Shown: in pieces, positions 1 through 8,216 of the stretch
Layout: each line of letters begins with the position of its first letter
Position numbering within the stretch: the stretch's first letter is position 1
Assembly (NCBI GenBank): GCA_027618475.1
Contig: JAQCEJ010000062.1
Coordinates: forward strand, 1 to 32,041
From: Planctomycetota bacterium
GTDB lineage: Bacteria > Planctomycetota > Planctomycetia > Planctomycetales > Planctomycetaceae
DNA length: 32,041 bases
Direction of reading: 5' to 3'
Program-made: the position numbers and the translations under genes
The notes under the pieces: generated by a model
Told to the model about the DNA's origin: nothing
The model's input: only the letters and a program-made list of their open reading frames with translations
Database searches by the model: none

Positions 1-825
1 CACGATTCCCCCCGCCGCGATGAACAGCCCCGTCACGGCAACGGTGAGGGAGTCCGAAATAAAAGGCGTGATCAGCAACAACGCGGCGATTTTGGGTGTA
101 TCGTTCAGTCCGCGTGCAAAGCTCACAATCCCCGCAGAGCCAATATGCAGCCAATCGAGAGTGGTCGCCGCATCAATGCCCAGAACGCGGCCCTGGTAAC
201 GATTTCTGCATGTCGCCGAATTCCCCCAGATGAAACCGAGATCGGCCACCCGTTGCATCGCCAACACGCTTTGAGACGCGGGTACAATTTCGACGATTTC
301 GGATCCCATACAAATACAGGTTTCCGTGGTTACTCCCAGACGAACGCGGATCGCGCGCAACATTGGATAAATCACGGCTGAGATCGTCATGGCCAACAGC
401 GGGCTGACAAGAAGCGGCAAGACAAACGCCATTCCCAGTTGATGCAGATTAACCAGCGATCCCGAGGCAATTCCGGCTCCGATCAGGGCACCGAATAGAC
501 TATGGGTCGTGGAGATCGGCATGCCGATTCGAGTCGCCAGCAGCACTGTTGTCGCCGCGCCAAGACCAACTGCTGCCGCATAATCGGAACTGCCTGCCAG
601 CGTTTCGCTCACCAGCCCTTTTCCACTGAAAGCCTTCAGCAGATGCGCGGCGAGCATCACCGCACACAGAGAACCGGCGAACGTCGTCGCCGTGGCCCAA
701 CCCAAGGCGCGACCAAAACCAAGTGTACCACTCCCGTAAAGAGTCGCGACCCCCTTGAAATTATCGTTGGTTCCGTTGGCAAACGCCAAGAGCAGGACGG
801 AAATCGTCAATATCACAAAGATCAT
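1..825 (-). CDS. PiT-family inorganic phosphate transporter, partial
   Basis: Inner-membrane permease of the PiT family, which takes up phosphate (and, as a family property, arsenate by mimicry) using an ion gradient. 275 codons are open from the ATG at 825 to the window edge, so the C-terminus is missing. The two PiT signatures are visible: an N-terminal NGTNDNFKG at residues 17-25 and GMPISTTHS at about 101-109. Hydrophobic segments surround both. The start lies 19 bp after the stop of the AhpD-like gene, so the two are probably co-transcribed. It is the last visible gene of a run that includes ArsM and ArsS, which makes a phosphate/arsenate connection attractive, but substrate preference cannot be read from sequence. 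Family call is firm; the link to arsenic is inference. Confidence 0.88.
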   Translation of the reverse strand, partial: MIFVILTISVLLLAFANGTNDNFKGVATLYGSGTLGFGRALGWATATTFAGSLCAVMLAAHLLKAFSGKGLVSETLAGSSDYAAAVGLGAATTVLLATRIGMPISTTHSLFGALIGAGIASGSLVNLHQLGMAFVLPLLVSPLLAMTISAVIYPMLRAIRVRLGVTTETCICMGSEIVEIVPASQSVLAMQRVADLGFIWGNSATCRNRYQGRVLGIDAATTLDWLHIGSAGIVSFARGLNDTPKIAALLLITPFISDSLTVAVTGLFIAAGGIV

Positions 826-844
826 GATCACTCTCGTCTGGCGC

Positions 845-1402
845 TTAGATGGTGTGCCTGTTCGTCCATGCTTCCACCGCGAATTCATCATCCAGAGGAG
901 TGCGCGCCACGTGATTCGTGTAATTGGATAGCGTTTTCATCCCCACACCCAAAATCACTTCCAACACTTGCTCGGGCCGAAACCCCGCAGCAACGAAGTC
1001 GTCGAGCGTATCCTCCGAGGGCCATCCCTGGGTTTCCACTATTTCCATCGTCAGTTGACGAAGCGCCTGTAACCGACCGTCGGTCAGCGGCTGACGCTCT
1101 CGAACGGCTTTGATTTCATCGCGAGGGACGGAGCACATCCCCGCTCCCACGCTGTGGGCCGCGACGCAATATTCGCAGTGGTTCGATTCGCTGACCGTAA
1201 GCAGCACGATTTGCTGCTCCTGGGGAGTGAGCGACGAACCTTCAAACAAGCCGCTGAGATTGAGGTACGCACTCAACAACGGCGGGGCGTTTGCCATCAC
1301 CCCGATCAAATTCGGCAAGAATCCGAAACGCTTTTCCACGGACTTGACCATGTTTCTCGATTCGGCCGGTGCAGTTTCCTGCGTGTGAACGTCGAATTGC
1401 AT
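845..1402 (-). CDS. AhpD-like carboxymuconolactone decarboxylase-fold peroxidase, likely ArsS-associated
   Basis: 185-aa cytoplasmic protein of the AhpD/carboxymuconolactone decarboxylase fold. The AhpD active-site pattern E-x3-C-x2-C-x3-H is complete: Glu72, Cys76, Cys79 and His83, in SESNHCEYCVAAH. Family members use the CxxC pair for peroxide or disulfide chemistry. A subgroup of this fold is known to accompany ArsS in arsenosugar clusters, and the position 0.8 kb downstream of arsS fits that. The ATG at 1402 is chosen over an upstream TTG at 1432 because AAAGG sits 6 bp before it and the shorter protein begins as relatives do (MQFDVHTQETAP). Neighbours are the peroxiredoxin upstream (95 bp gap) and PiT downstream (19 bp gap). 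The fold is certain; the arsenosugar role is inferred from context. Confidence 0.85.
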   Translation of the reverse strand: MQFDVHTQETAPAESRNMVKSVEKRFGFLPNLIGVMANAPPLLSAYLNLSGLFEGSSLTPQEQQIVLLTVSESNHCEYCVAAHSVGAGMCSVPRDEIKAVRERQPLTDGRLQALRQLTMEIVETQGWPSEDTLDDFVAAGFRPEQVLEVILGVGMKTLSNYTNHVARTPLDDEFAVEAWTNRHTI

Positions 1403-1497
1403 GAGGAACCTTTCTGAAGAAGTTAGCGGCAATGAGAAAGGAAATCGTCACAATTGTTGCTGAACGTAAACGGGTCTTGCCGTCCGAGCCGTGGACT

Positions 1498-2085
1498 TCA
1501 ATTGTTGTCTGCCAATTCTTTGAGTATCTCCTTCGTGCTGGTTCTTCCTGCATGGGAGTTACTGATTTTCACGAACGAAATGGTTTGATCTTTCTCGATC
1601 ACGAATGTCGATGGATAGGCCGTTTCGCGAACGGCGTCCCATCTCAAGCCGTATTCGTTGGTGAACTCGTAATCGGCATCGATCAGCAGATGGAAACCCT
1701 CAGGCAATTTTTTCTCCCCCAGGAACTCTTGTGCCCGATCGGAAAGACCGGTCGAGGTGCCGGGATAAACGAATGCGACCTGCACGCCGTGCTGCTTAAA
1801 CTTTTTCGCCTGCTGCAGGAAATCGCTGACCTGCTTGTTGCACAGCGGGCATTGATATCCCGGATATCCTCGCAGCACCACGAGAACGACCCGACCGTCT
1901 TCTACCAGATCGGAAAGCGTTACGGTTTCGCCGGCATGCGATACGAGTTCGAAGTCGGGGGCCGTATCGCCGACTTTCAGGCTTTGTTCGTCGGCAGACG
2001 CATGTGCGTTCGCCCAAGCAATTGTGGCGGCCACGGCCGTAAGGGCAAAAACGCCTTGTCGTAAAGATCTTTTGGAAACGTTCAT
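1498..2085 (-). CDS. Exported peroxiredoxin-like protein (AhpC/TSA family)
   Basis: 195-aa thioredoxin-fold protein of the AhpC/TSA/redoxin group. Residues 1-31 form a Sec-type signal peptide (basic MNVSKRSLRQ, then a hydrophobic stretch, then ANAHASA), so it should act outside the cytoplasmic membrane. The redox site is YPGYQCPLCNKQ with Cys79 and Cys82 as a CxxC pair, closer to thioredoxin-like peroxiredoxins than to 1-Cys enzymes. A longer frame extends upstream to 2268 but overlaps arsS; the ATG at 2085 has AAGGGA about 8 bp upstream and exposes the signal peptide directly. It lies between arsS (109 bp gap) and the AhpD-like gene (95 bp gap), suggesting thiol/peroxide chemistry coupled to the arsenic genes. 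That functional coupling is inference. Confidence 0.85.
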   Translation of the reverse strand: MNVSKRSLRQGVFALTAVAATIAWANAHASADEQSLKVGDTAPDFELVSHAGETVTLSDLVEDGRVVLVVLRGYPGYQCPLCNKQVSDFLQQAKKFKQHGVQVAFVYPGTSTGLSDRAQEFLGEKKLPEGFHLLIDADYEFTNEYGLRWDAVRETAYPSTFVIEKDQTISFVKISNSHAGRTSTKEILKELADNN

Positions 2086-2194
2086 CGCGATGTCCCTTCT
2101 CTGAGTGTCCGTAGTTCGGTCTACTGTCTCGTAGCGATCGTTGGATGCATTGATGATGCGTGGGAACGCAACTATTGGCAGTAACTGGGGCGCG

Positions 2195-3241
2195 TCAGTA
2201 TTGAAGGCTCCCCTGACAACTCGAACCAGATCCCGCCGTACAGCCGAAACAATGATTTCCTGTGACAATTCGTCGGCGTTTCAGGCGCTCGATGGCCGAT
2301 GCTTCGAGGTCGCGAACATGCAGTGGAATGTCGCCGACAATCGCCAGGTCGAGCATCTGATTGAAGTCGCAATCGTAAAGATGGCCCTGCCAGTCGACAG
2401 AGAGCGTCGAGCGACACATCAGACCATCGACCGTTGCCGGGTTGAACGCCTCGATCAATTTTTGCATGTACGTCTCGTACTGACCCGATTGATGTAGTTC
2501 ATCGAGAAATCGGCTGATCGGCATATTCGTCAATGTAAACAGCCGGGTGAACTCGATGCTGTATCGCGACCGCAACTCGCGGCGATAATCCTGTTCCAGT
2601 TGTGCCTGATTCGGAGGCAATCGCGGCCCCTGCGGATTGAAGACCAGCGTCAATGACAGTGGCGAAGTCGATTGTCCATACCCCAACTGATTGAGACGCC
2701 GGAGCGCCGCGATCGAACGTTGAAATACGCGATTGCCGCGTTGCCGGTCGACGTTTTCTTCCAGGTAGCACGGCAGAGATGCCACGACCTCCACGTCGTG
2801 CGCCGCGAGAAATTCGGGCAGATCATCGTATCCTGGCGCTTCGAGAATGGTCAGATTGCAGCGATCGATGACTCGCCGCTTCAGGCCGTGCGCTTGCTCA
2901 ACGATCCAGCGGAAGTGCGGATTCATTTCCGGAGCGCCCCCCGTGAGATCGAGTGTCGGAATATCAGCTTCTCTGAGCAATAACAAACAGGCGGCGGCGA
3001 TCTCCTTCGTCATAATCTCTCGGCGATCGGGGCCGGCGTCAACGTGACAGTGATGGCAGTTCTGATTGCAAAGTTTGCCAAGATTGACCTGCAACACCTC
3101 GATTCCCATCGTTTCAAGTGCGGGGATGTCGTGTGAGGCCAGAACCTGCTCGAAAAACGATATTTCCGATCGTTCATCGAGAATGCGAAGCGGAAGCACA
3201 GAATCCACAGAGGGCTCTCGCAAGATTTTCAGTTCAGACAT
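2195..3241 (-). CDS. arsS: Arsenosugar biosynthesis radical SAM protein ArsS
   Basis: 348-aa radical SAM enzyme of the radical SAM/Cys-rich family now called ArsS, which joins a 5'-deoxyadenosyl group to methylated arsenic on the way to arsenosugars. The 4Fe-4S motif is CNQNCHHC with Cys58, Cys62 and Cys65, followed by DLTGGAPEMNP, the glycine-rich SAM-contact strand. The C-terminal third has the Cys-rich domain: LMCRST, YDCDFNQ, then CFGC (Cys331, Cys334) and Cys342. In some family members the last cluster contains selenocysteine; here all are Cys codons and no in-frame TGA is needed. Its ATG lies inside the end of csrA, overlapping by 13 nt, so translation is probably coupled. ArsM, the methylating partner, is two genes upstream. 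Confident family assignment. Confidence 0.93.
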   Translation of the reverse strand: MSELKILREPSVDSVLPLRILDERSEISFFEQVLASHDIPALETMGIEVLQVNLGKLCNQNCHHCHVDAGPDRREIMTKEIAAACLLLLREADIPTLDLTGGAPEMNPHFRWIVEQAHGLKRRVIDRCNLTILEAPGYDDLPEFLAAHDVEVVASLPCYLEENVDRQRGNRVFQRSIAALRRLNQLGYGQSTSPLSLTLVFNPQGPRLPPNQAQLEQDYRRELRSRYSIEFTRLFTLTNMPISRFLDELHQSGQYETYMQKLIEAFNPATVDGLMCRSTLSVDWQGHLYDCDFNQMLDLAIVGDIPLHVRDLEASAIERLKRRRIVTGNHCFGCTAGSGSSCQGSLQY

Positions 3242-3456
3242 CCAAAAGTTCCTTTTTTGCTGCCGGTCACAGGTGCTTCGCCGGTCTCCGGTTCGCCTTC
3301 GATTTCGAGCAATGAAATCTCCAATCGCCGAATGGACTTGTCGCGAGGAGCTTTTATCCCCACCCGCACCCGACCCCCAGATATTCCGACGATGGAAATT
3401 GTCGTGTTTTCACCAATCATGATCTGCTCTCCGAGTTTACGAGTGAGAATTAACAT
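3229..3456 (-). CDS. csrA: CsrA post-transcriptional regulator, copy 1 (between arsM and arsS)
   Basis: 75-aa CsrA/RsmA RNA-binding protein, which binds GGA-containing RNA loops as a dimer and usually represses translation. The fold is recognisable throughout: MLILTRKLGEQIMIG, then GGRVRVGIKAPRDKSIRRLEI. Residues needed for RNA contact in enteric CsrA (Leu4, Arg6, Arg44) are all present. The ATG at 3456 is preceded by AAGGAAGG; a longer upstream frame starting at 3675 runs into arsM and is not used. The C-terminal 25 residues (EGEPETGEAPVTGSKKGTFG and on) are a family-atypical tail. It lies 58 bp after arsM and overlaps arsS by 13 nt, an unusual place for a global regulator. It differs clearly from the second CsrA at 12.0-12.2 kb, so it is not a recent duplicate. 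Confidence 0.92.
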   Translation of the reverse strand: MLILTRKLGEQIMIGENTTISIVGISGGRVRVGIKAPRDKSIRRLEISLLEIEGEPETGEAPVTGSKKGTFGCLN

Positions 3457-3469
3457 GATCACCTTCCTT

Positions 3470-3512
3470 GGGTTCAATACTTGGCGTAGAGTGGGCGACG
3501 AACGCCGAACCC
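3470..3512 (-). promoter_or_regulatory. Nested stem-loop between arsM and the csrA ribosome binding site
   Basis: On the minus strand GGGTTC pairs with GAACCC, and inside it GGCGT pairs with ACGCC. The foot of the outer stem at 3470 directly abuts the csrA Shine-Dalgarno AAGGAAGG (3462-3469). It could modulate csrA/arsS translation or protect the processed mRNA end. The arms are only 5-6 bp and no folding was computed, so this is tentative. Confidence 0.35.
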
Positions 3513-3514
3513 GC

Positions 3515-4687
3515 TCAGCAGCAGGCACCATCCGTGCCACAACAGGGGCCGATTTCTTCTGTTGTCTCGTGGTAGTCGCTCCCTTTCGTCTCCCGGGGTA
3601 GCCGCACTTTGCTGCGATGGCAGTCAAACAGCCGGGCGTCGGCGAGCGGGATGTCTTCGCGCGGCTCGACGCCATCGAAGCATCCTACATAGGGGGGACG
3701 CAGCAACAAGTGGAACGTTTTATCGCAAACGGCCATCCGCTGCCCCCGCATGTAAATGTGCCCGTCGTCGTCTTCGACTTTTCTGAACGGTCCGCGATAA
3801 ACGACGGCCTGATTTCGTTCCAGACATGGGCCCTGTTTCCCCTTATAGGCCACAACCGTGATCGACCGGAATTCGATGCCATCTACTGTCCGCCACGGTA
3901 CCGCTTGTCGCTTGGCGATTTCAATACCGTGAAATCCCGCTTCCTCGAATGCTTCGACAAATTGGTCCTCCCGAAATGCGCCTGATATGCATCCGGACCA
4001 CAATTCAGGATCGTGTTGGAGCGACGTCGGCACGTCCTCATCGGAAACAATGTCGCTGATCGCCGCCCGTCCCCCTCTTTTGAGCACGCGAAAGATTTCA
4101 CCGAATAACTGCCGACGATCCTGTGGACGCACCAGATTCAGTACGCAATTCGAAACAACGCAGTCGACGGAATCGTCGGCAATCATCGGCTGCTCGCGCC
4201 GCAACCGCTCTTCGCGATGCCGCAGTTTCAGCCAGGCGGAGGGGTCGCGGATCGGATGCTGCGAGAGTTCGCGTCCCAGCAGATCGAGATCGAGCCGTAG
4301 ATCCTGAATCAGTCCATAGCGGAAGTCGACGTTTTCAAAACCGAGTCGATAGGCAACCTGTTGCTGGTACTTGCGCGCAAGTCCCAGCATCTCGCGGTTA
4401 CAGTCCACACCGATCACACGCCCGTGCTGACCGACAACCTGCGCCAGAATGTAACAGAGTTTACCACCACCGGAGCCCAGATCGAGGACTGTTTCGCCGT
4501 TGCGGACATAGCAAGAGGGATCTCCGCACCCGTAATCGCGTTCGAGAATTTCCCGTGGGATCGCCGCGAGTAACTCCGTATTATACGCCACGGGACAGCA
4601 CAGCGCCGCTTCTTTTTCCTGTGCGGCGGCGGCGTATCGCTGATAAACCGAATCCTCCGCTGCAGCATTTGCATTATTATCGATCAT
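3515..4687 (-). CDS. arsM: ArsM-like arsenite S-adenosylmethionine methyltransferase
   Basis: 390-aa class I SAM methyltransferase that should methylate As(III) to methylated arsenicals. The SAM motif I is VLDLGSGGG (residues 67-75) with the acidic GVDCNREM after it. Cys181 in SNCVLNL and Cys233 in SGCISGA match the two conserved As(III)-binding cysteines of ArsM, and Cys54, Cys59 or the Cys30-Cys31 pair could supply the third ligand. The C-terminus ends in CCGTDGACC, a cysteine pair doublet typical of metal/metalloid-binding tails. The ATG at 4687 has AAGGA 8 bp upstream. It is the first gene of the arsM-csrA-arsS run; a shared 16-bp element lies about 85 bp upstream. Arsenic specificity rests on the Cys pattern and on ArsS downstream; another thiol-metalloid acceptor is possible but less likely. 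Confidence 0.85.
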   Translation of the reverse strand: MIDNNANAAAEDSVYQRYAAAAQEKEAALCCPVAYNTELLAAIPREILERDYGCGDPSCYVRNGETVLDLGSGGGKLCYILAQVVGQHGRVIGVDCNREMLGLARKYQQQVAYRLGFENVDFRYGLIQDLRLDLDLLGRELSQHPIRDPSAWLKLRHREERLRREQPMIADDSVDCVVSNCVLNLVRPQDRRQLFGEIFRVLKRGGRAAISDIVSDEDVPTSLQHDPELWSGCISGAFREDQFVEAFEEAGFHGIEIAKRQAVPWRTVDGIEFRSITVVAYKGKQGPCLERNQAVVYRGPFRKVEDDDGHIYMRGQRMAVCDKTFHLLLRPPYVGCFDGVEPREDIPLADARLFDCHRSKVRLPRETKGSDYHETTEEIGPCCGTDGACC

Positions 4688-4771
4688 CTATAAATCCTTT
4701 TTCAGCATTCAACATAGATCAAACACAGATACGGCGTTTATCATTTTTAGTCCTGAAGTGGGATGACACTC

Positions 4772-4787
4772 TGTGAAACCGGGCACA
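4772..4787 (-). promoter_or_regulatory. Shared upstream element TGTGCCCGGTTTCACA before arsM
   Basis: On the minus strand TGTGCCCGGTTTCACA has inverted ends (TGTG/CACA) and lies about 85 bp upstream of the arsM ATG. An identical 16-mer occurs at 16897-16912, about 105 bp upstream of the DUF547 gene, in the same orientation. In both places it is followed by GA and is preceded, further upstream, by a GGGGGTTT...CGTG tract. An operator or activator site is the simplest reading; the binding protein is unknown. Confidence 0.5.
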
Positions 4788-4879
4788 CTTTCAAAAGAAC
4801 CACGAAACCCCCTTTAGCCGACTCGTCGCTTCCCTCTCGGCTGATTGCCGTGCGTCACCGCCGGATGACTCGTTCCTGT

Positions 4880-5716
4880 TTATTTCATTTCCAACATGAG
4901 AAGGGTTATGTCATCAGTTTGTGGACCACGGCGACACTGCGCCACGCGATCCACGATACACTCTACCGCTTCGTAGACATTTTCCACGCAGAGATTACGG
5001 GCAATGTTACCGAGCCCCGTCTCGCCAAGTAGTTTGTCCTCAGTTGTCCGTGTTTCCGTCAATCCATCAGTGTAGAACAAAAGGCGATCGCCAGGAACGA
5101 CCGAGACAGTGTGTTCCGGCTCGGCACCCATGCACTGTTCGCTCACGCCGAGAAGCATGTTCTGGCTCGTCAAGCGTTCAATCCGCTGTGTGCCGTTCTC
5201 CTGATGAAGGAGCAGCGGACCGGGATGACCGCCGCCGCTGTAGGCAATCGTCTGCTGGTCGAGGTCAACCCGTGCGGCAAAGAAGCTTACTTGCATGCCC
5301 GTATCGCCGAAATGATTTACGAGGAAGGCATTGAGTCCCTCCAGAATCTCGCGGGGCATCTTATTTTCGTAGGTCAACCGCCGCACTTCGCTGCTGACCC
5401 GCGTGGCCAACAGCGCCGGCCCAACGCCGTGTCCGGTCACGTCACAGATGGAAATACAACACGTTGCGTCATTGAAAAAAAGCACCTGGCAGTAATCCCC
5501 TCCCAAACCACTGACCGGCAAATAACGGACGGCGACATCAATGTTTGGATGTTGGACGGGCTTCGGCAACATGCTTTCATGAATTCGAACTGCCAGCTCC
5601 AACTCCCCCTTCGTCAGATGATGGCCCACGTGTGGTTGAGACTCTGTATTTGTGAGTTCCGCTTCAAGTTGTCGAACGTGGTGCGACATCGGCGATGTTT
5701 CGATCTCATCAGACAT
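4880..5716 (-). CDS. PP2C-like SpoIIE-family serine phosphatase (RsbU-type)
   Basis: 278-aa cytoplasmic metal-dependent Ser/Thr phosphatase of the SpoIIE/RsbU type, normally used to dephosphorylate anti-anti-sigma proteins in partner switching. Metal-ligand motifs are in order: GGDYCQV (72-78), CDVTGHGVGPAL (91-102), SGGGHPGP, FYTDGLTE and QTDDITLL near the end. Residues 1-40 are a short hydrophilic leader with no PAS, GAF or receiver domain, so any sensing must come from a partner. The ATG at 5716 follows GGAAGGAA and overlaps the glucoamylase stop by 8 nt, which implies translational coupling. No STAS or RsbW-type partner gene lies in the window. The catalytic family is clear; the target is unknown. 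Confidence 0.88.
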   Translation of the reverse strand: MSDEIETSPMSHHVRQLEAELTNTESQPHVGHHLTKGELELAVRIHESMLPKPVQHPNIDVAVRYLPVSGLGGDYCQVLFFNDATCCISICDVTGHGVGPALLATRVSSEVRRLTYENKMPREILEGLNAFLVNHFGDTGMQVSFFAARVDLDQQTIAYSGGGHPGPLLLHQENGTQRIERLTSQNMLLGVSEQCMGAEPEHTVSVVPGDRLLFYTDGLTETRTTEDKLLGETGLGNIARNLCVENVYEAVECIVDRVAQCRRGPQTDDITLLMLEMK

Positions 5717-8126
5717 TTTCAGAGTTCCTTCCTTCCTCAATGACAATCTCGTAGTCCCGTCCCTGCCAACGCCGCTCGCTTGTCCAAAAGAAGGTAAAGT
5801 GGATCGGCGCGCTCTGTTCGCGGGGGATTGGGAGATCAACGTATTCGATTTCAAGCGCCGTCGGCACGGAACGCATCTCCTGAGTCGTCTGCCACCCGTC
5901 TCGTGTCCAGCGCAGTTGGAAGGGGGCGGGTGATAGCACGCGCAGGGTCACGCCCGCGCGTACCGATCGAACGCGGCGATTGGGCTTCCATATTTCCAGG
6001 GGCTGGCAGCCGCACCGTGATTGATACCGCTCCGCAACCGCTGGAATCGAATCGAACACCTGGCCGTCCAAGGCGGAACGCAGCAACTTGATGTACTCAG
6101 CATGCGCCCACATCAAGGGCATCGCCGCACCGGTCGGACCGCCGAGATACATATGCACGGCAGGGCGGTCCGGCTCGTCCCAAACTTGCTCTGGAAGTAG
6201 CCCGGCCGCGTTGGCTAAGCCTTCGAGCGTGCGAAGGTAGGGGCCGACGTCGCGACCGGCGTCCAACTCGTAGTGTCCACGCTCGCCGGTCAATAGCGGC
6301 CAGGCACGCCCCTTTCCCCAACCCTGATACGGTCCGCCATCCTCGCGCTGGCCATAGCCGTCGTGGTTGTAGCGTCGCCAGCAAGGACCGAAGGGCGTAT
6401 CGACTTTCAGAACCGCATCGACCACCCGTAGCGAGTCTTCGATGAGCGGATCACCCGGCTTTCGAATGCCGTACCGCACCAACTCCAGGAACCCGGCGTC
6501 GATGACTTCCTTAGCGGGAAACTCGTACGGCAGACCCGGCGGCCGGTTGTGGACCAGCAACACTCCGCGGTTTGGATTTTCGTCTGCTTGCGGATCATAG
6601 ACGTCTACCGGATGAATGCGGATGAAGTGCCGCGGGATATCGGGGACCAGCGTCCCCTCGGTCGTTACGGTCCAGGGTTCGATGTGACATTCGAGGAAGT
6701 CGGCGTATTCCTGAATGAACCGCGCCGAAGTTTCATCACCTCGTTCTCGGACGAAGCAGGCGGCACACGTCAGAGCCGCGATATTCGACGCCAGCGTCGA
6801 GGGGGAGTAGCCACTGTTTTCTTCCCAGCGTTCTTGCGGGGTCGCCGGCCCTTGTCGAATGAGGTAACTGGCGGCTCGCACCACCATCGGATACGGGTCG
6901 AAGTCCTTCAGCCCGCCGGCTTCATGCAGCCGCCAAGCCAAGAGGATCGGGAACGCCACCTCGTCAAGCTGGATTCCCTGCCAGTACGGATCGCCGTTGA
7001 GCCAGAAATTCTGATAGAAGCCGCCGTCGGGCCGCTGCGCACAGGCCAGATAGATCAGGGCGCGGAGCGGAGTATCGACGTTTCCCGAGGCCAGCAAACC
7101 GGTGGCGCTGTTGACCATGTCGCGGGTCCAGACCAAATGGTAACCGCCCAAATCCTCGTCGCTTTTTCCCTCTCCCCACGGGATGCTCATGGAGGCGATC
7201 ATCGCACCAGGATAGGTCTTATCCTCGTGCGCGAGCAGCAGGCTGTGACTGCGATGATAGAGCTTGCCGCCGTCGCCGGCTGCGCTCTCCAGCGGGCGAG
7301 CCCGTTTGCAGACTCGCTCCCACTGTTGGATGAAACGCTGGCGATGCTCTGCGAACGGCAACCTGAGGCTGTCGAAGAGCGTGGTCACCGCGTTTTGCAG
7401 ACCGTCGCCGAAGGCGAGCCCCAGCGTGAATTCATGGCCGCGACTCAAGTCCAATTCGCCCGTCAAGGCGATGTTTCCGTCGTCGGCCGCATCGAATTGC
7501 CAGTCCATTTGGAAGTTGTCGTGCAGGTCTGTCCAGCCGTCGGTCGTGCCCACATAGCCGCACGAGCACCGCGAAAACGGAATGGATGCGCCGAGCGCTA
7601 GCCACGTCGCGCCCTTGTGGGCGGTCAAAATTTCGCGGCCCGCCACCTCGGCGACATTCCCGGTATTTCCCCGGCCTCCAACCTCCAGGTGCGGTGCCAG
7701 TAGCGCGAACAGCCGCAGCTTGCCTGAAATGCTCTTTTCGGCTTCCATTCGTGTGTGAATCAGGACGCAGGCATGGTGGGGGTCCGTGATGACTTCCTTG
7801 ATAATGCGGTAGCGCCCCTCGCGGTCGGTGTTGGTGATGCAAAAGCCCAGCGCGTGGTGCGACAGCTCTTCCACCGTCGTATCCGTATCGCGCCGCTCGT
7901 CGTGAAAAAACGATTCGCCGTCGGTGATCAGGTATTGCAGATCGCGAATCTGCGGACGATCGATGGTCGGATAGTATACTTCGTTTAAGACGCCTGCCGA
8001 GATGGTGAACCACACGCGGCTCGACGTTGAATACGCGGTCCCCACGCCATCTTTATCACTGCGGGTCCACCGTGGCTCAATGCCCGGTTTCCCGAAGGCC
8101 TGGGTTTGCTCCCGAAGGTGTGTCAC
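5709..8126 (-). CDS. Glucoamylase, GH15 (glucan 1,4-alpha-glucosidase)
   Basis: About 805-aa glycoside hydrolase that releases glucose from the non-reducing ends of alpha-1,4-glucans such as glycogen or maltodextrin. The N-terminal half (about residues 10-275) is the beta-sandwich domain of prokaryotic glucoamylases, opening with AFGKPGIEPRWT and GVGTAYS. The (alpha/alpha)6 catalytic domain follows, with HLVWTRDMVNSA (about 330-341), the acid motif RWEENSGYSPST (Glu435/436) and the base motif WPLLTGERG (Glu615). A C-terminal beta-rich segment ends the protein. No signal peptide is evident, so it probably acts on internal glycogen. Start: GTG at 8126 has GGAG 7 bp upstream and gives the usual short N-terminus; an in-frame ATG at 8168 would add 14 residues. 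It overlaps the phosphatase downstream and follows the reductase by 90 bp. Confidence 0.92.
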   Translation of the reverse strand: MTHLREQTQAFGKPGIEPRWTRSDKDGVGTAYSTSSRVWFTISAGVLNEVYYPTIDRPQIRDLQYLITDGESFFHDERRDTDTTVEELSHHALGFCITNTDREGRYRIIKEVITDPHHACVLIHTRMEAEKSISGKLRLFALLAPHLEVGGRGNTGNVAEVAGREILTAHKGATWLALGASIPFSRCSCGYVGTTDGWTDLHDNFQMDWQFDAADDGNIALTGELDLSRGHEFTLGLAFGDGLQNAVTTLFDSLRLPFAEHRQRFIQQWERVCKRARPLESAAGDGGKLYHRSHSLLLAHEDKTYPGAMIASMSIPWGEGKSDEDLGGYHLVWTRDMVNSATGLLASGNVDTPLRALIYLACAQRPDGGFYQNFWLNGDPYWQGIQLDEVAFPILLAWRLHEAGGLKDFDPYPMVVRAASYLIRQGPATPQERWEENSGYSPSTLASNIAALTCAACFVRERGDETSARFIQEYADFLECHIEPWTVTTEGTLVPDIPRHFIRIHPVDVYDPQADENPNRGVLLVHNRPPGLPYEFPAKEVIDAGFLELVRYGIRKPGDPLIEDSLRVVDAVLKVDTPFGPCWRRYNHDGYGQREDGGPYQGWGKGRAWPLLTGERGHYELDAGRDVGPYLRTLEGLANAAGLLPEQVWDEPDRPAVHMYLGGPTGAAMPLMWAHAEYIKLLRSALDGQVFDSIPAVAERYQSRCGCQPLEIWKPNRRVRSVRAGVTLRVLSPAPFQLRWTRDGWQTTQEMRSVPTALEIEYVDLPIPREQSAPIHFTFFWTSERRWQGRDYEIVIEEGRNSENV

Positions 8127-8216
8127 GATGCTTCTCCACAGAAGAATATGAGACGGTCCGATAAGCATCCGCTCGCATTCCGCGCCCGCGAACCATATTT
8201 CGCCGTCAAGCGTTCG

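Noticed and set aside
2195-3241. Possible selenocysteine use in ArsS
   Set aside because: All Cys-cluster positions are Cys codons and no in-frame TGA occurs before the natural stop.
4123-4776. 217-codon plus-strand open frame
   Set aside because: Antisense to arsM, Arg/Ser-rich, with no recognisable domain.
6549-7601. 350-codon open frame on the plus strand
   Set aside because: It is antisense to the GH15 glucoamylase, whose motifs fill the other strand; composition is Arg-rich and no ribosome site precedes it.
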